Positions 13,844 through 24,600 of a DNA stretch of 64,000 bases are shown here, in pieces. Positions within the stretch are counted from its first letter, which is position 1; each line of letters opens with the position of its first letter. The DNA comes from Colletes latitarsis (Eukaryota; Arthropoda; Insecta; Hymenoptera; Colletidae), in the NCBI RefSeq assembly GCF_051014445.1, contig NC_135137.1:28645501-28709500 (forward strand), given 5' to 3'. Made by a program: the position numbers and the translations under genes. The notes below the pieces were generated by a model. It saw nothing but the letters and a program-made list of their open reading frames with translations, ran no database searches and had not been told where the DNA came from.

Positions 13844-13858
13844 GCCGGCCAGGCCGGC
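13844..13858. repeat. 15-nt perfect palindrome GCCGGCC-A-GGCCGGC
   Basis: GCCGGCC is followed by one base and its exact inverse. It is exceptionally GC-rich for this window and could form a short hairpin or act as a dyad protein-binding site. Confidence 0.8.
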
Positions 13859-13916
13859 CAAACTCCAGATCATATTTTACAAGGCTACCCACCACTGCCC
13901 TCCCTTTCCCATCAGT

Positions 13917-13930
13917 CCCGTCGCGACGGG
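13917..13930. repeat. 14-nt perfect palindrome CCCGTCGCGACGGG
   Basis: A self-complementary dyad 58 bp from the palindrome at 13844. Both lie in the same GC-richer island, so a regulatory role is possible but unproven. Confidence 0.8.
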
Positions 13931-14299
13931 TGAATATAGTTGAATAATTATTCCTAATATCGTCATCCGTCCTACATACTCCTCGTCGTCGTTCCCGAAA
14001 TCCTTGTCCTCGTAGTCACACGGAGTTACTAGCAGCTGCAGCTGGCTACAGATCACCCTAACTTCCCCTTCGTAAGGATAAGCGTGCCAATAAGAGTATT
14101 TACGTCTCGTGTAACATTCCGTTACATTCAATCCTACGTCACGGTTCGTTTCCTTTCGGTGAAAGAGAGCTTTGGAAGGATCGCGACAGATCTTGGTAGG
14201 TTCAAAGTTATTTTTCCGACTCTATGACAGGGTTATCTTCCATGTGATGAACTGTGTAATGGACTGCTAGACCAAGTTCCTTAAATTGTCTACGAAAAT

Positions 14300-14500
14300 G
14301 AAATTTTCTTTTTAGAGAATTGGAACCAGTATACCTACAATTTGTCTCGTTAACATTCAAGAGTCCTATCTAGATTTATTTTCTTTAACATCTAATCTTG
14401 AGAATTAATTTTTTTAGCTCCTTAGTAAAAGGTCATGTCATCCATATATGGGTGATGTGCTAGTCAATGTGATATACAGTAAAATTTCGAACATCTAAAG
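14300..14500. repeat. Dispersed repeat family F, copy 1
   Basis: The stretch from AGTCCTATCTAGATTTATTTTC through CTCCTTAGTAAAAGGTC to AGTCAATGTGATA matches 18480-18650 closely in the same order and orientation. The sister copy ends with CAGTCAATGTGTTAA, so the family may be a TTAA-targeting miniature element. There is no coding content. Confidence 0.7.
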
Positions 14501-14589
14501 TATTTTTTCAGCCCTTTTTTCGTGTCACTCGCAACATAACCAATAGGTTCCACAGAAATGAATACAAGAGGAAATGAGACAGAAAATGA

Positions 14590-15836
14590 AATTGCAGAAA
14601 CATTTCTGGCCATACATTACATTTTCGGTCACGAATTTTTTTCTCCAAACTGCATAGGATTTCGGGGATACATCTATTCATAAAAAATGATTGTAATTGA
14701 CACTCTTAACCAAAACTAATTTTTTTAGAACGATTTAAAATTTGTCAATTTCGCCGAAAAGATATTTCTTAAAAATTCGTTTTTGATTTTTAATAAATTT
14801 GTTTGACGCTGTACGGAAATTTTGTCTAATACTTTTTTGTAAGTACTTATGAGCTCCATTTCAAAAAAAAGTTTCATTGAAATATATTCACTATTGTAAG
14901 AGTTATGGCTGTTTGAAAATTGGACCATTTTTATGGGGTTTTTCTCATTATGCAGGGTCAAGGATCAACTTTTTTAATATTTTTGGAATTTCTACATATT
15001 CTTCACTAAAATACGCGTAATTTGCATTTCGAAATATTAAAATCCCTCAATCCGTTCAGTAGTTATGACGTTTTAAATATACGCTTGAAATTTCAGGGAA
15101 ACATATCAATGTATGGTCAGACATTATATTTTCGGTAAGGAATTTTTTTCTCAAAAGTGCGTAGGATTTCGGGGGTATGTCGAATAAACAAAAATGATTG
15201 TGATTGACCCCTGCAACCGAAAATAATTTTTTTTAGATCGATGTGCAATTTTTTTTTTTTGTCGAAAAATTTAGACACATACCCCCTGTCGATTTTTCTT
15301 AAAAATTCATTTCTGATTTTTAGTAATTTTATTTGACGCCCTATAGAAAAGTTGTCTAATACTTTTTTGTAGATACCTATGAGATCTACTTCCGGAAAAA
15401 GTTTTATTGAAATATATTCACTATTCTAGGAGTTATGATCGTTTGAAAATCGGACCATTTTTACGGGGTTTTCTCACTTTACGGGGTTAAAGAACAATTT
15501 TTCGAATATTTTTGAAATTTCTACATATTCTACACTAAAATACGCGGCATTTGGCTTTTTGAACACTAAAATCGTCCAATCCGTTCAGAAATTATGGTGT
15601 TTTAAAGATTCACATGAAATTTACGGGAAGCATTTCTGGCCTGAAATTATATTTTCGGTAAGGAATTTTTTTCTCGAAAATAGTTAGGATTTCGGGAGTA
15701 TGTCTATTCACAAAAAATGATTGTAATTGACCCTTGCAACCGAAAATAATTTTTTCAGAATGATTCGAAATTTTTTAATTTCATCTAAAAATTTCTGCAT
15801 CTACCCCCTGTCGATTTTTCATAAAAATTTGTTTTC
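14590..15836 (-). mobile_element. Family A internal fragment, copy A2, tandem internal units
   Basis: Family A interior sequence without either terminal inverted repeat. The internal unit is reiterated: GAAACATTTCTGGCC at 14597, a diverged GGAAACATATCAATG near 15096, and GGAAGCATTTCTGGCC near 15623, giving a period of roughly 500-530 bp. The minus-strand frame at 14725-14961 (78 codons) is the family's recurrent short frame; the second unit carries the same frame with one in-frame stop. The edges are where family A similarity fades, so they are approximate. Confidence 0.8.
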
Positions 15837-17530
15837 GACACACGATAATCTGAAACTCGCAAAGAGGATTCAAAACAAAATTTGTAACATTCGATCGTCG
15901 TTATAGAATTCTTACTTATAAATTTGTTTTGGAATATTCGTAAAATTATTGCTTTAAGAAACGGTATTAATTTTTTCAAGTCGATGGAAAGTGAAATTTT
16001 CTGATTTCTATATCGAACGTAGTTTTTTTTATTTTTTGTTCGTCGATTGCGAAACGATCTCTTTTTCGAAACGGCGGCAATTCCAGAGCCGCTGATCGAG
16101 CATCCCGGAAGGAAATCGTCAAAATTACTCGCGCGAAATTCCGTGCCAGACACGAACAAACTAACTCGTGTCAGAGTGTGACGCGTCCATCGCGAAAAAG
16201 TCATCGTTATTTGTCACGGACCGCTGAGCGATTGCTCGTATGTGGAAAGTGCGCGCCACATTCCACAGGATACTTTCACGGTACCGAAGGCAAATAGGAT
16301 GAAATGACTAAGTGTGCTTCTTGGCAGACGTGTTTACGCGCGTAGACATAATGCAAACATGGTCGCTGCCTTCATTGCGAGATAAGGCTTAACTTACACC
16401 CACAGTCGTTCCCTTCGTGAGATTCGAGTCGAAATATGTTTACTTGTTGCTTTTCTTCAAATTTTATGAACTGTATAGATTGTTTCTATAAATTCAAAAT
16501 CACTTTTTCTCTTTTGCAAACTGACGTTAATCATGAGACAAATTGTTCGTTATAAAGGTAAGATAAAATGAGAATTTATTTAGATGTAAACATATAGAAA
16601 ATTATGTCATAATTCGTTTTCGATTATATTGAATTTTATTTTTTTTTTGTTAGCGATATAGAGACGATTTATTACATAATATAATGCATAATATATTTAG
16701 TGAAAAATGCAATACAATAGTACAGTAGGTTTTTAACAAAAAGGTATGGGGTATTAAATGGAACAAATTGCAAGAAAATTATTGACTCGATTTAGCATGT
16801 TTCATTTAAACGTAGTTTCATATGTAATTCCCCATTACATTTAAATTGCGTGTTAACGTCAAAGTAACATTTCCATTACGATGTACATTTAATTTTAATT
16901 GCAAGGGATGTTTGTAATACCTGAAATACAGTGTGTACGATTCTTGCTAATTTAATCACTAGGAAGTGATTACAAGGATAAACAATTTGCAACGATTCAT
17001 TTCATATTACAGAAAATGAATTTTGTAATTTATTTGCTTTAATTAATTAACATGGTGATTTATTTTATTGGTATGTTTTCCATGCATCTGATAAATATGT
17101 TGAGATTTTTGGACAAATTTTTATCGTTTCGAGATATTTTTATGTGCACATTTCAGTTGATTGAAAAATATTAATAAACGTTAACACGTGTGTTTTATGG
17201 TTTTGTCAATATTAGTTACGTGAAAATTTCAATTCAATTATTTAATATTACGACTCACGACTACATCCATCATACAGAAAAGTACCTATAGTAGCATTTT
17301 AGTTAATGTTAAGTGAAAATTCATACCGCATAAAAAATTTTAGAACTTTTCTCTTGAAATTACAAAATCTCTAACTATCGTTTGTAAAGATTTTCGAAAC
17401 TCATCAGCCGTTAACTTTTATCCATTTTACTTGCAGTTAATGATCGATATATTCAAATTTCCTTTATATCGAAATGTACCAATGAAAATTTTAGCTTTTT
17501 GTTCACATAATAAAAATTTCTTGTACGCAA
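15837..17530. other. Mostly AT-rich non-coding stretch with a GC-richer patch at 16040-16430
   Basis: No gene is recognised. The minus-strand frame at 15785-16204 overlaps the end of the family A fragment and is not supported. The patch at 16040-16430 is non-repetitive and GC-richer, like the other islands. Confidence 0.5.
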
Positions 17531-17536
17531 ACTTAC

Positions 17537-17574
17537 TTTCCAATCGAATGAGAATCCGACGATCGTACTTTCGA
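17537..17574 (-). other. Possible 38-bp micro-exon
   Basis: On the minus strand GAATTTTCAG is followed by 38 bp and then a very good donor, GGAAA|GTAAGTTTG. All three frames across the segment are open. One reads ESTIVGFSFDWK and ends in phase with the donor. The polypyrimidine tract is short, and a donor match of this quality can arise by chance in 64 kb, so this is only a candidate. Confidence 0.2.
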
Positions 17575-18479
17575 CTGAAAATTCTTCGCCACGGTTAATA
17601 GTTTTACCGTTCGTAAAGCCAGACAGAAGAGTGAAAAGTGTGGACGAACTACGTGAATTCTTAAAGTTGCTAGTGTCAATATAAACAGGAACGAAACTGT
17701 CTGAGAATCAGTTTACGGTGTCGAGTGCAATAAACCGATTTCTGAAGCGTAAAAGCTTACTTTGCGTCAAAACATCGTTCCAAACTTATCTGTTTAAAAG
17801 ACCAGTGCCCCAAAAAACGAAAATAGAGCAAAATTCCCGATTAACCTCCGAAGAGAAAACAAAAACGATAAAAGTAACGGAAAATATTGTGTTAAACTAG
17901 GAGACAAACACGAGCAATAGGAGCAATTATTTAAGTCCTGTTCGCTGCTTTTAATTATTTCTCACGGTAAGCTACCGCGATTATTGATCCCCGGAAAGAT
18001 GGCATTTCATTATTCAGTCGGCATTTCTCGAACAAATCAACGATTTCCGGAGTCGAAAGAATATTTTCGTAGGACACATCCTCCGACGTTGATGTTAAAA
18101 TATCTTCTAGCTGACCATGTTACGACAGTTGACCCTTCCAAAAAAAGAGACGAATATAAAAGCTCTACCGGTCATATTCATAATAGAAAAGTGTCATTGT
18201 ACAGCCGCGGTGACTGCAATCTTTAGTACGTGGCTGTTATAATCGCTTAAAGTATTAACTATCCATTCGAAAAAGCTGGGTAAACTGACATACACGTATA
18301 TGTATTGTTTTATAGAAGAATTGAGATGAATGAAAAAACAGGAGTCGAGTATGGAAACCTTTAACAGTTCTGTTTTGAGATTTTTACATATTCCATCTTC
18401 TGCAAGTCTATTAATAGTTTTATTTTGGAGTTAGGCTCATTGAAAAATTACAAAAAAAAGTTTTAGAGAACTGAAAACT

Positions 18480-18650
18480 AGCATAACCGTCATTTGTTAT
18501 TGAACTTATTTTTAGAGACTCATTAAAATTCAGAAGTCCTATCTAGATTTATTTTCTTTAATATCTAATCTCTAGAATTAATGGTTTTAGTTCCTTAGTA
18601 AAAAATCGTGTCACCCATATGTGAGAGACGTGGCAGTCAATGTGTTAATA
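18480..18650. repeat. Dispersed repeat family F, copy 2
   Basis: This matches 14300-14500 (AGTCCTATCTAGATTTATTTTC ... TTCCTTAGTAAAAAATC ... CAGTCAATGTGTTAA). TTAA at 18645-18648 marks the right end. The other end is not clear. Confidence 0.7.
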
Positions 18651-18949
18651 CCAGATTTTCGAACATTTATTACATATCTATTTCTATTGACGGATACACT
18701 AAAACACATTTTTAAAAATATCGTTTAGAAAAATAATATTTATGATTTTTTCAACTTCAAATACGAACAAAAATAGACTAAAAAACTGTTTATATCGTCC
18801 ACAAAATAGTATAAATTTATCCTAAGTAATTTCTTCGCAAGACCATAAATAATGAAGATCTTTAAATGTTTTCATTCAAGTTTCCCACTTCTGTGCCAGT
18901 TCTTATTGCAATGTACCCTTAAATGGTAAACTACTGGTTTACCTTATTA

Positions 18950-19700
18950 CAGCAACATGCATACAGCTATTACGTATAATCTCGTGGCGTTCAAAGCAGC
19001 AGTTCCCAGAATGGAATCTATGCGCGCGTATTACGGTGTCTTTCGGGACTCCCTTGTCCCCCCGTCACCCCTCTCCACGGTGACGGCGTCATTTTATCAC
19101 GGGGAAATCAATTGTTAAGGGCGCGCGGTTAGTCGAATGCGACCCAGTTTGTAACCGACGGGCGAAAATTATAGCGGCGAGACGAGAGCTCACTCGCTAG
19201 CAATTTTCATGACAAGTTATAATCCTTTGAACGCGTGCTGCAGCGCGATAAGCCTAACCGACGACACAAGGAAGCGAATTTTACGATCACCGCTAACCCT
19301 TCCCCCGACATCCAAGCCGCTCTTTAACCGTAAAATATGTCACCTTCAAATTGCAAACCGCGAGATTGCCGATACCGCGATGCGAGGTGCCTTCTTTTCT
19401 TGTCATCAGCGGCTGCTGAGATTTCAGTCATCTTGAAAATTGCACGCCGTCCAAGAGTTTCTTATCCCGACGAGGATCGTAATTACACAATTTTCCAACG
19501 ATCCCGACCGCGATACGATCATCAGGGTAAGTTACCACTGAAAGTTTCAGAAAGTTGCACCCCCCCGTCGATCGTTCCCACGGCTTTGTTACGCGCCAAT
19601 TACAGATGTAACGCTGGGAAGATCGAATCGTTTGAATCGAGATGACGGGGGTGATCATTTATAGCAAGCAACAGTAAATTGATTTTATTGGAGGCGCCCC
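18950..19700. other. GC-richer island with a plus-strand exon candidate
   Basis: Non-repetitive block, markedly GC-richer than its surroundings, holding the exon candidate at 19410-19526. Open frames run on both strands (for example plus 19337-19645 and minus 19428-19658), which weakens any coding inference from frame length alone. Confidence 0.45.
19410..19526 (+). CDS. Candidate 117-bp internal exon
   Basis: A strong pyrimidine-rich acceptor (CCTTCTTTTCTTGTCATCAG) precedes position 19410, and a consensus donor (CAGG|GTAAGTT) follows 19526. The interval is 117 bp, a multiple of three. If its first two bases complete a codon, the frame stays open throughout (it includes VSYPDEDRNYTIFQRSRPRY) and leaves one base at the donor, so the ends are phase-matched. 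A second possible acceptor, GAGATTTCAG, lies 19 bp inside. I recognise no domain. It is on the opposite strand to the candidate at 13566-13622, so they cannot belong to one transcript. Confidence 0.3.
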
Positions 19701-22080
19701 ATAGCGTAGAATTGGTTTAGTAAGAACTGTGGAAGAATTTTGCACGTGGAAACGATAAAAGAAATTCATATAAACGTAGAATAGAGTCTCGAACATTGGA
19801 ACAAGCGTTTCAAAAGTGTTTAACTAATTGAAATATGTTTTGCTTGAAAATGGAAAGTTTCTCTGATCAATAAATAACAGATATGCACATGTACGGGCTT
19901 TTCTAGTTTGATACAAGAAGGTTTAGGGTTGTTATTTTGAACATCTCGCGAGAAAGTAAGCAGACACAGTATAAACAAATTAAGACTGGACTATCGACCA
20001 TTAAATTATGTGGGATATCATATTGAAAATATTTAATTAAATTATTTACTATATTGATATAACGTGGTATGTGGAGAACAGCTTTTCAATCGAATGGTGA
20101 ACGCGTTGTAGAAGCTTGATTTAACTCAAGAACAAGATCAAATAGGACATATGTTTTTATATGAAATTTTGTTGTTTACACGCGGAGTTTTCACATGCTA
20201 CGGGATTCTTTGTTTATCCTATTTTGTATTACCGTATTTGTACAAATATAAACAGCTGGCAATTTCCAGGTATTAGTTTAAATAGCATTTCCCAACATGG
20301 ATAGTAGCGCTCTACTCCTGGGGGTGCAATAGTCTTTCATGAGGGCGTTAAAGCGACATCAAAGTTTAGGGGTGTTATTCGGGCGCATTAGTGGAACATT
20401 AATAATTAAACCAAATGCAATACACGAAGCAATTTTCAATTTTTATCCACTGTTATCTCCAGCAAGAATGTATTTTAAAATTATTTAAAGTAAACTTTCA
20501 GAGTTTTAACATCAAATTCAATCGTAAGAAAAGGCCAAGAAAAATACTACACCTGAGAATTTTCTATCAAAATGTAACGTGTACTGTAAAATAGCTGAAT
20601 TCACCTCGAGAGATAATGAAATAAGCTTAAAATATAATTGAAAAAATTAACACCCTTTGTTGCTATTAATGTCACAGTATCTTTTCCAGAAAAAATATAG
20701 ATATTAATAATGATTATATAACTTATTTATTTTCATTTTGAGTTGAAGCAATAATAACAATTTTTCACAACTTTCATGCATTTTTAATACTAATAGAAAA
20801 ATGTTTTTCTGAATGTCTTCTAAATAGAACACTATTGCTTATTTGAACAAAATAATTCGTTCCTGCAGGAGTGCGGTGAGTCGACTTATTATGAAATAAA
20901 ATGCATGCTTTCATGATTTTTCATATAGAATAATTAACGTATATTTAAGCGGTTAGACGCCACACCGAACACGTATGGTTTACTCTTCATGCTACTCTTA
21001 TTTCCATGGGAACGTAAATGTTTTTCTATCCATATCTACCTATTACTATCCTGCATAAATTTTCTGCTAATTGATTTCAACAAAATTTGGTTTCTGCAGA
21101 GGATAATGAAACTTCCTTCATGTGTGTGTGTGTGTTTTTTTTAACAAAATAAAACTTCCGAATGGTTGGATGTTCGGGTACTGCAGCATTGGAATAACGA
21201 GGATTCCAATAATGAAGGTTCCTCTATTAAGCAGTGACTCAGGGATTGCTGAAGCGAAAATAAAAAATTGTTTCAACGAGAACTTTATATTTTTCGCACC
21301 ATGAAATCAGTCCACTGTATAATTCACGTTCATTCAACGGACGTTAAATTCAGTATAACGGGTCTCACACAGTTCCAGCATTATTAATGTTAAAAAGAAA
21401 CTATATTACATTAATCTTGTTTCGGTAATTTTTCGTAATTTAACGATGAGTGAAAGTATTAAGAAGCTCGATCGTACGAATACTAAAAATTGAAATTAAA
21501 TTTTTGATAAATATAGGATTTTGTAGGTAACACTGTACGTGCAACCTACATTATGACACGACGGATATAATTTATTACGCGAGAAATTACGTCACGAGTC
21601 ACGCAAGTTGTATCCAAACGCGATCTGCGCCTGCATTTAATTCGATAATAAAAATAATGAGAACTTATTATCGTGTCAAGTAATAGCTAGCGTGACAAGT
21701 ACATTTCATTAAACACAGTGAAAAAGAGGAAAATACATTACCGGTATTATCCCCCTTTAATTCAAAGAACGTACGATAACTAGAATTTAATCCTAATTTG
21801 AGTTTGAATTGTAAACTAACAAGACATTTTTTCGTATTTATGTACTTATCAACTATACTTTGAATGAAAACTTTGACGTTTCATTGCTTGAAATAATTAT
21901 ATAAAAAAATTTGATTTAAATCTAATAAATTATGTCAAATAAATTTGTAAATCAAAATACAAATTTGATTCGACGTAAATAAAATTCTATAATATAGTGA
22001 CACATATCAATTCTATGGAGACAAATTGTTTCCTGTAATTAAATATTTCTGCAATTTCTGTTTATACAGAGCATTTTAAC
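19700..22080. other. AT-rich non-coding stretch
   Basis: No gene seen. A segment at 20295-20400 has a GGGGGTGCAAT ... GAGGGCG ... GGGGTG ... CGGGCGC pattern reminiscent of decayed hAT-type elements, but with no ends. A (TG)n run lies at 21121-21135. Confidence 0.55.
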
Positions 22081-23117
22081 CTTTTCGAACCTGGATTTGA
22101 ACTTTTAGATTTAATTTTGCTGGTAGTTTATCATTTTTTAAAAGTAATTTTGTAAACATATTATATGCAATTTTATATTCGTTGTTAAAATATACATTCC
22201 GTTTTTGGCAACGGAGATCCTTATAGGAGTCTTCAGATCTTCGAATTCGATTGATCAGATGATCCTAAGCTCCGGCGTCTAGCAGAAAACGTATCTTCTT
22301 TTTCTCTTGATTGTTTACTTCATGATCTCCGATCATGAAAGCGAAGCCATATTCGCATCTTCTGATGGTTGTGCAAGTTGTACGGTCTGCAACGTCCTTC
22401 CCTTTTCGTTCTGCTTATATTTTTGAGATTTTTTAAAATGGTAACAGTCCCTCTTGATGTGGCCTTTTCACTGATATCACTTTGTCACTTTATTCGTCAT
22501 CGGAAATTCACGAATACGTTTCCTCGCTGCATGGAGCACTTTCGAACTCGTATCTTCATTTTCATTTGTTATTTTTACTTCCTGGTCCAATAACCTAGTT
22601 TTTACAAAGGCCAAACTTAAATTATCTTCCGATAACGTTTTGATGGTCGTTATGACCTCATCGTATGAGATTGGTATTAGTAATAGATGAGAAATGACAT
22701 CTATCTCTTCTAATTTTGCACTTGCTCTCACGAGCCCGCCTATCAAACCGTCGAAAACTGTAAAATGCTTCATTAGAGGCATGTCACCTTGCAACTTTAA
22801 GCTTAATAATCTTTTCCTTAAATCTGTCTAGCCAAACTTTTTCTTTCGTATATACTATCTAAATTTTTGAATATTTCTTTCACAGTTTTCTCTGACGTTA
22901 CAAAGCTCAGGAGAGAATCCGCTAAATAGTCCATTATTATCCCCTTTGCGGTGCACTCAGCTTTCTTCCATTCTGCTGTTATGATGAATGGAGTATCTTC
23001 GTCCACCACCTTTGTGACATTTAATTCGGTTAAAATGGCACGAATTCTAAACTTCCAAATTCCATAACGTTCTCCATCAAACACTTTAATGTTTCTTTTG
23101 ACATTCGCGACTTCCAT
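22080..23117 (-). pseudogene. Decayed copia-type gag and start of protease
   Basis: The frame starts MEVANVKRNIKVFDGERYGI at 23117, the typical copia Gag N-terminus (RNI-x-FDGE-x-Y-x-IWKFR). The first 99 codons (to 22818) are intact. A stop plus a frameshift follow, then another open segment (22794-22477) continues the Gag core (LTLAFVKxRLLDQE-like). A further shift leads to GHIKRDC, part of the CCHC zinc knuckle whose first cysteines are damaged. Downstream is LLDAGA*DHLIN, the copia aspartic protease active site (normally D-S/T-G-A-S-DH), with Ser replaced by a stop. The frame then decays. With at least three disruptions it cannot make Gag or protease. Confidence 0.88.
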
Positions 23118-23287
23118 TGCTCTCGAATCACACGTTGTTCACAGTTCACAAAGAAATGCATAATTTTCAGTATCTGTTTTTACTTCACGTTTTTCGACGC
23201 ACAGGATCTTCACATCTACACACTTTAACACTTACTGTTATTTTAGGTTGTCTTTTTTCTTTTTTTCACGTTTAATACACGGTGTAA

Positions 23288-23302
23288 CTTGGGCCTATAA
23301 CC
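23288..23302 (-). promoter_or_regulatory. Copia-type primer-binding site
   Basis: On the minus strand GGTTATAGGCCCAAG lies directly after the LTR end. Copia elements prime from an internal fragment of initiator tRNA-Met and have a primer site beginning GGTTATGGGCCC from known biology. The match and its position between LTR and gag leader support the assignment. Confidence 0.7.
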
Positions 23303-23544
23303 TATTGGAATTGTAAGGCTATGGGTTGTATGATTGAATTTAACAAGAATATTTGACTGTCGAATATTTAGTCTTTATTCGTAACGAGTTTGTAATGAGT
23401 TATAACCTAACACAGACCTAAGCTATTGGAATTGTAGGGCTATGAGTTGCATGATTGAATTAAACAATAATACTCAATTGTTGAATATTTAGTCCTCATT
23501 CGTAACGAGTTCGTAATGAGTTCGTAGAACCCATGGCCAAAACA
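23303..23544 (-). repeat. Copia-type 5' LTR built from two 121-bp units
   Basis: TATTGGAATTGTA at 23303 recurs at 23424, and similarity extends over GGCTATG, TGATTGAATT, GAATATTTAGTC, ATTCGTAACGAGTT and GTAATGAGTT. On the minus strand the block starts TGTTTTGG and ends CCAATA directly before the primer site. It may be one 242-bp LTR with an internal duplication or two short LTRs in tandem. Confidence 0.6.
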
Positions 23545-23929
23545 GGAAAGAAAGTTCAGACCTATATGTCGTCATTGGAGATGATTTTTGTAACATCATG
23601 AGACGGTTAGGAAATTCAACATCATTTATAAAAATTTATTTTAGTATTTAAACAAAATGAGAAATAAAGCTGAGCCTTAATTTTAGCTTGCAAGCAGAAA
23701 GTCAGGCATAAAAGAACATTTAGAATCTGGCAAACCCTTCTTTAAGAGGTACCTTCAACAAGTAGAAAGTTCAATATTAAGACTGTTAAATTTTTAATTA
23801 ATTTTTGATTTTGTATGAGTTTTAACAAAATTACGAAACCTTGAAGTTTCGACAATGTTTTAATAGAAACAGCTTTGCAAATATCCGTCTGATGTTGTTC
23901 GACGCCCTGTCGTCCATCTGTCGTGCTAT

Positions 23930-24600
23930 ATCCTGGACAAATCCACATTTATGAATAACTTATCGATAATCGTTACTGGCGTACGAAGTGCCGAAATTAG
24001 TACGCGATAAACAAGCCCGATCGATATTCCCGCAGAGATCGTCCCCGCGATTATTACGACGAGACGATCCAATTTCAGGGGGTGGCACAGATATAAATAG
24101 CCAAGGGGAAAAATTCATTTATCACTTTTGCAAGTCATCGATGGGAAGGAAGAAGCTCCTAGGCCCGAGAGAACGACGAGGAGAAAGAAACGAGACGCGA
24201 TAAAGTGAGCTGCAACGAGGGACGTGGGTGGAAGAGAGAGAGACAGAGAAAGAGAGAGAGGCGAGGAGCGAAGACTTTCCATTTTGTACGCGGCTGAGTG
24301 GCAGACGGAAGGAAACAGAAGAAAAAAGAGAGAAAAGAAAGGGTGACTGAAAGGAAGAAAGATGGACAGAGATGTATATGTGTGTGTGTTAATATACATA
24401 TATAACTATATATATAGTTAAGCAGAGACTTTTCACTTTTGATTTATCGCGGCAACTTTTATTTCTCCCGGGAGATATTAAAACCCGTTGTCCCGGCCAT
24501 TTAACTTCGCCAAGCTGATTAATGATTGGGCGACGCGCCGACTTCTTTCGATGCACCGAATCTTTCATTATGCGCGATTAGTTAGGCTCGTGTGAGGGGA
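23930..24600. other. GC-richer and purine-rich island
   Basis: Non-repetitive GC-richer block with a purine-rich core. The plus frame 23988-24203 and minus frame 24115-24399 are opposite readings of that core and unconvincing. Confidence 0.4.
24228..24420. repeat. Simple-sequence cluster: GA-rich, GT and TA runs
   Basis: GAAGAGAGAGAGACAGAGAA at 24231 leads into a GA-rich tract up to about 24360. TGTGTGTGTT follows at about 24380, and an AT-dinucleotide palindrome (AACTATATATATAGTT) near 24403-24419. Confidence 0.8.

Larger units (their letters stand above)
13300..14160. other. GC-richer island containing an exon candidate
   Basis: Non-repetitive, GC-richer block. It contains a good minus-strand exon candidate at 13566-13622 and two strong palindromes (13844-13858 and 13917-13930). 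An 84-codon minus-strand frame at 13877-14131 is unrecognised; it includes an acidic stretch (YEDKDFGNDDEEY) and could be part of an exon or chance. Confidence 0.45.
22080..23544 (-). mobile_element. Copia-type LTR retrotransposon remnant
   Basis: Reading the minus strand from 23544: a two-unit LTR, a primer-binding site, an untranslated leader, gag, and the beginning of the protease. Similarity fades near 22080. Integrase, reverse transcriptase, RNase H and the 3' LTR are absent, so this is a 5' fragment, dead as an autonomous element. The order (Gag with zinc knuckle, then protease) and the peptide similarity to Drosophila copia Gag place it in Ty1/copia (Pseudoviridae-like) elements. Confidence 0.85.

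Noticed and set aside
22369..22593. 74-codon plus-strand frame
   Set aside because: Antisense to the copia gag remnant.
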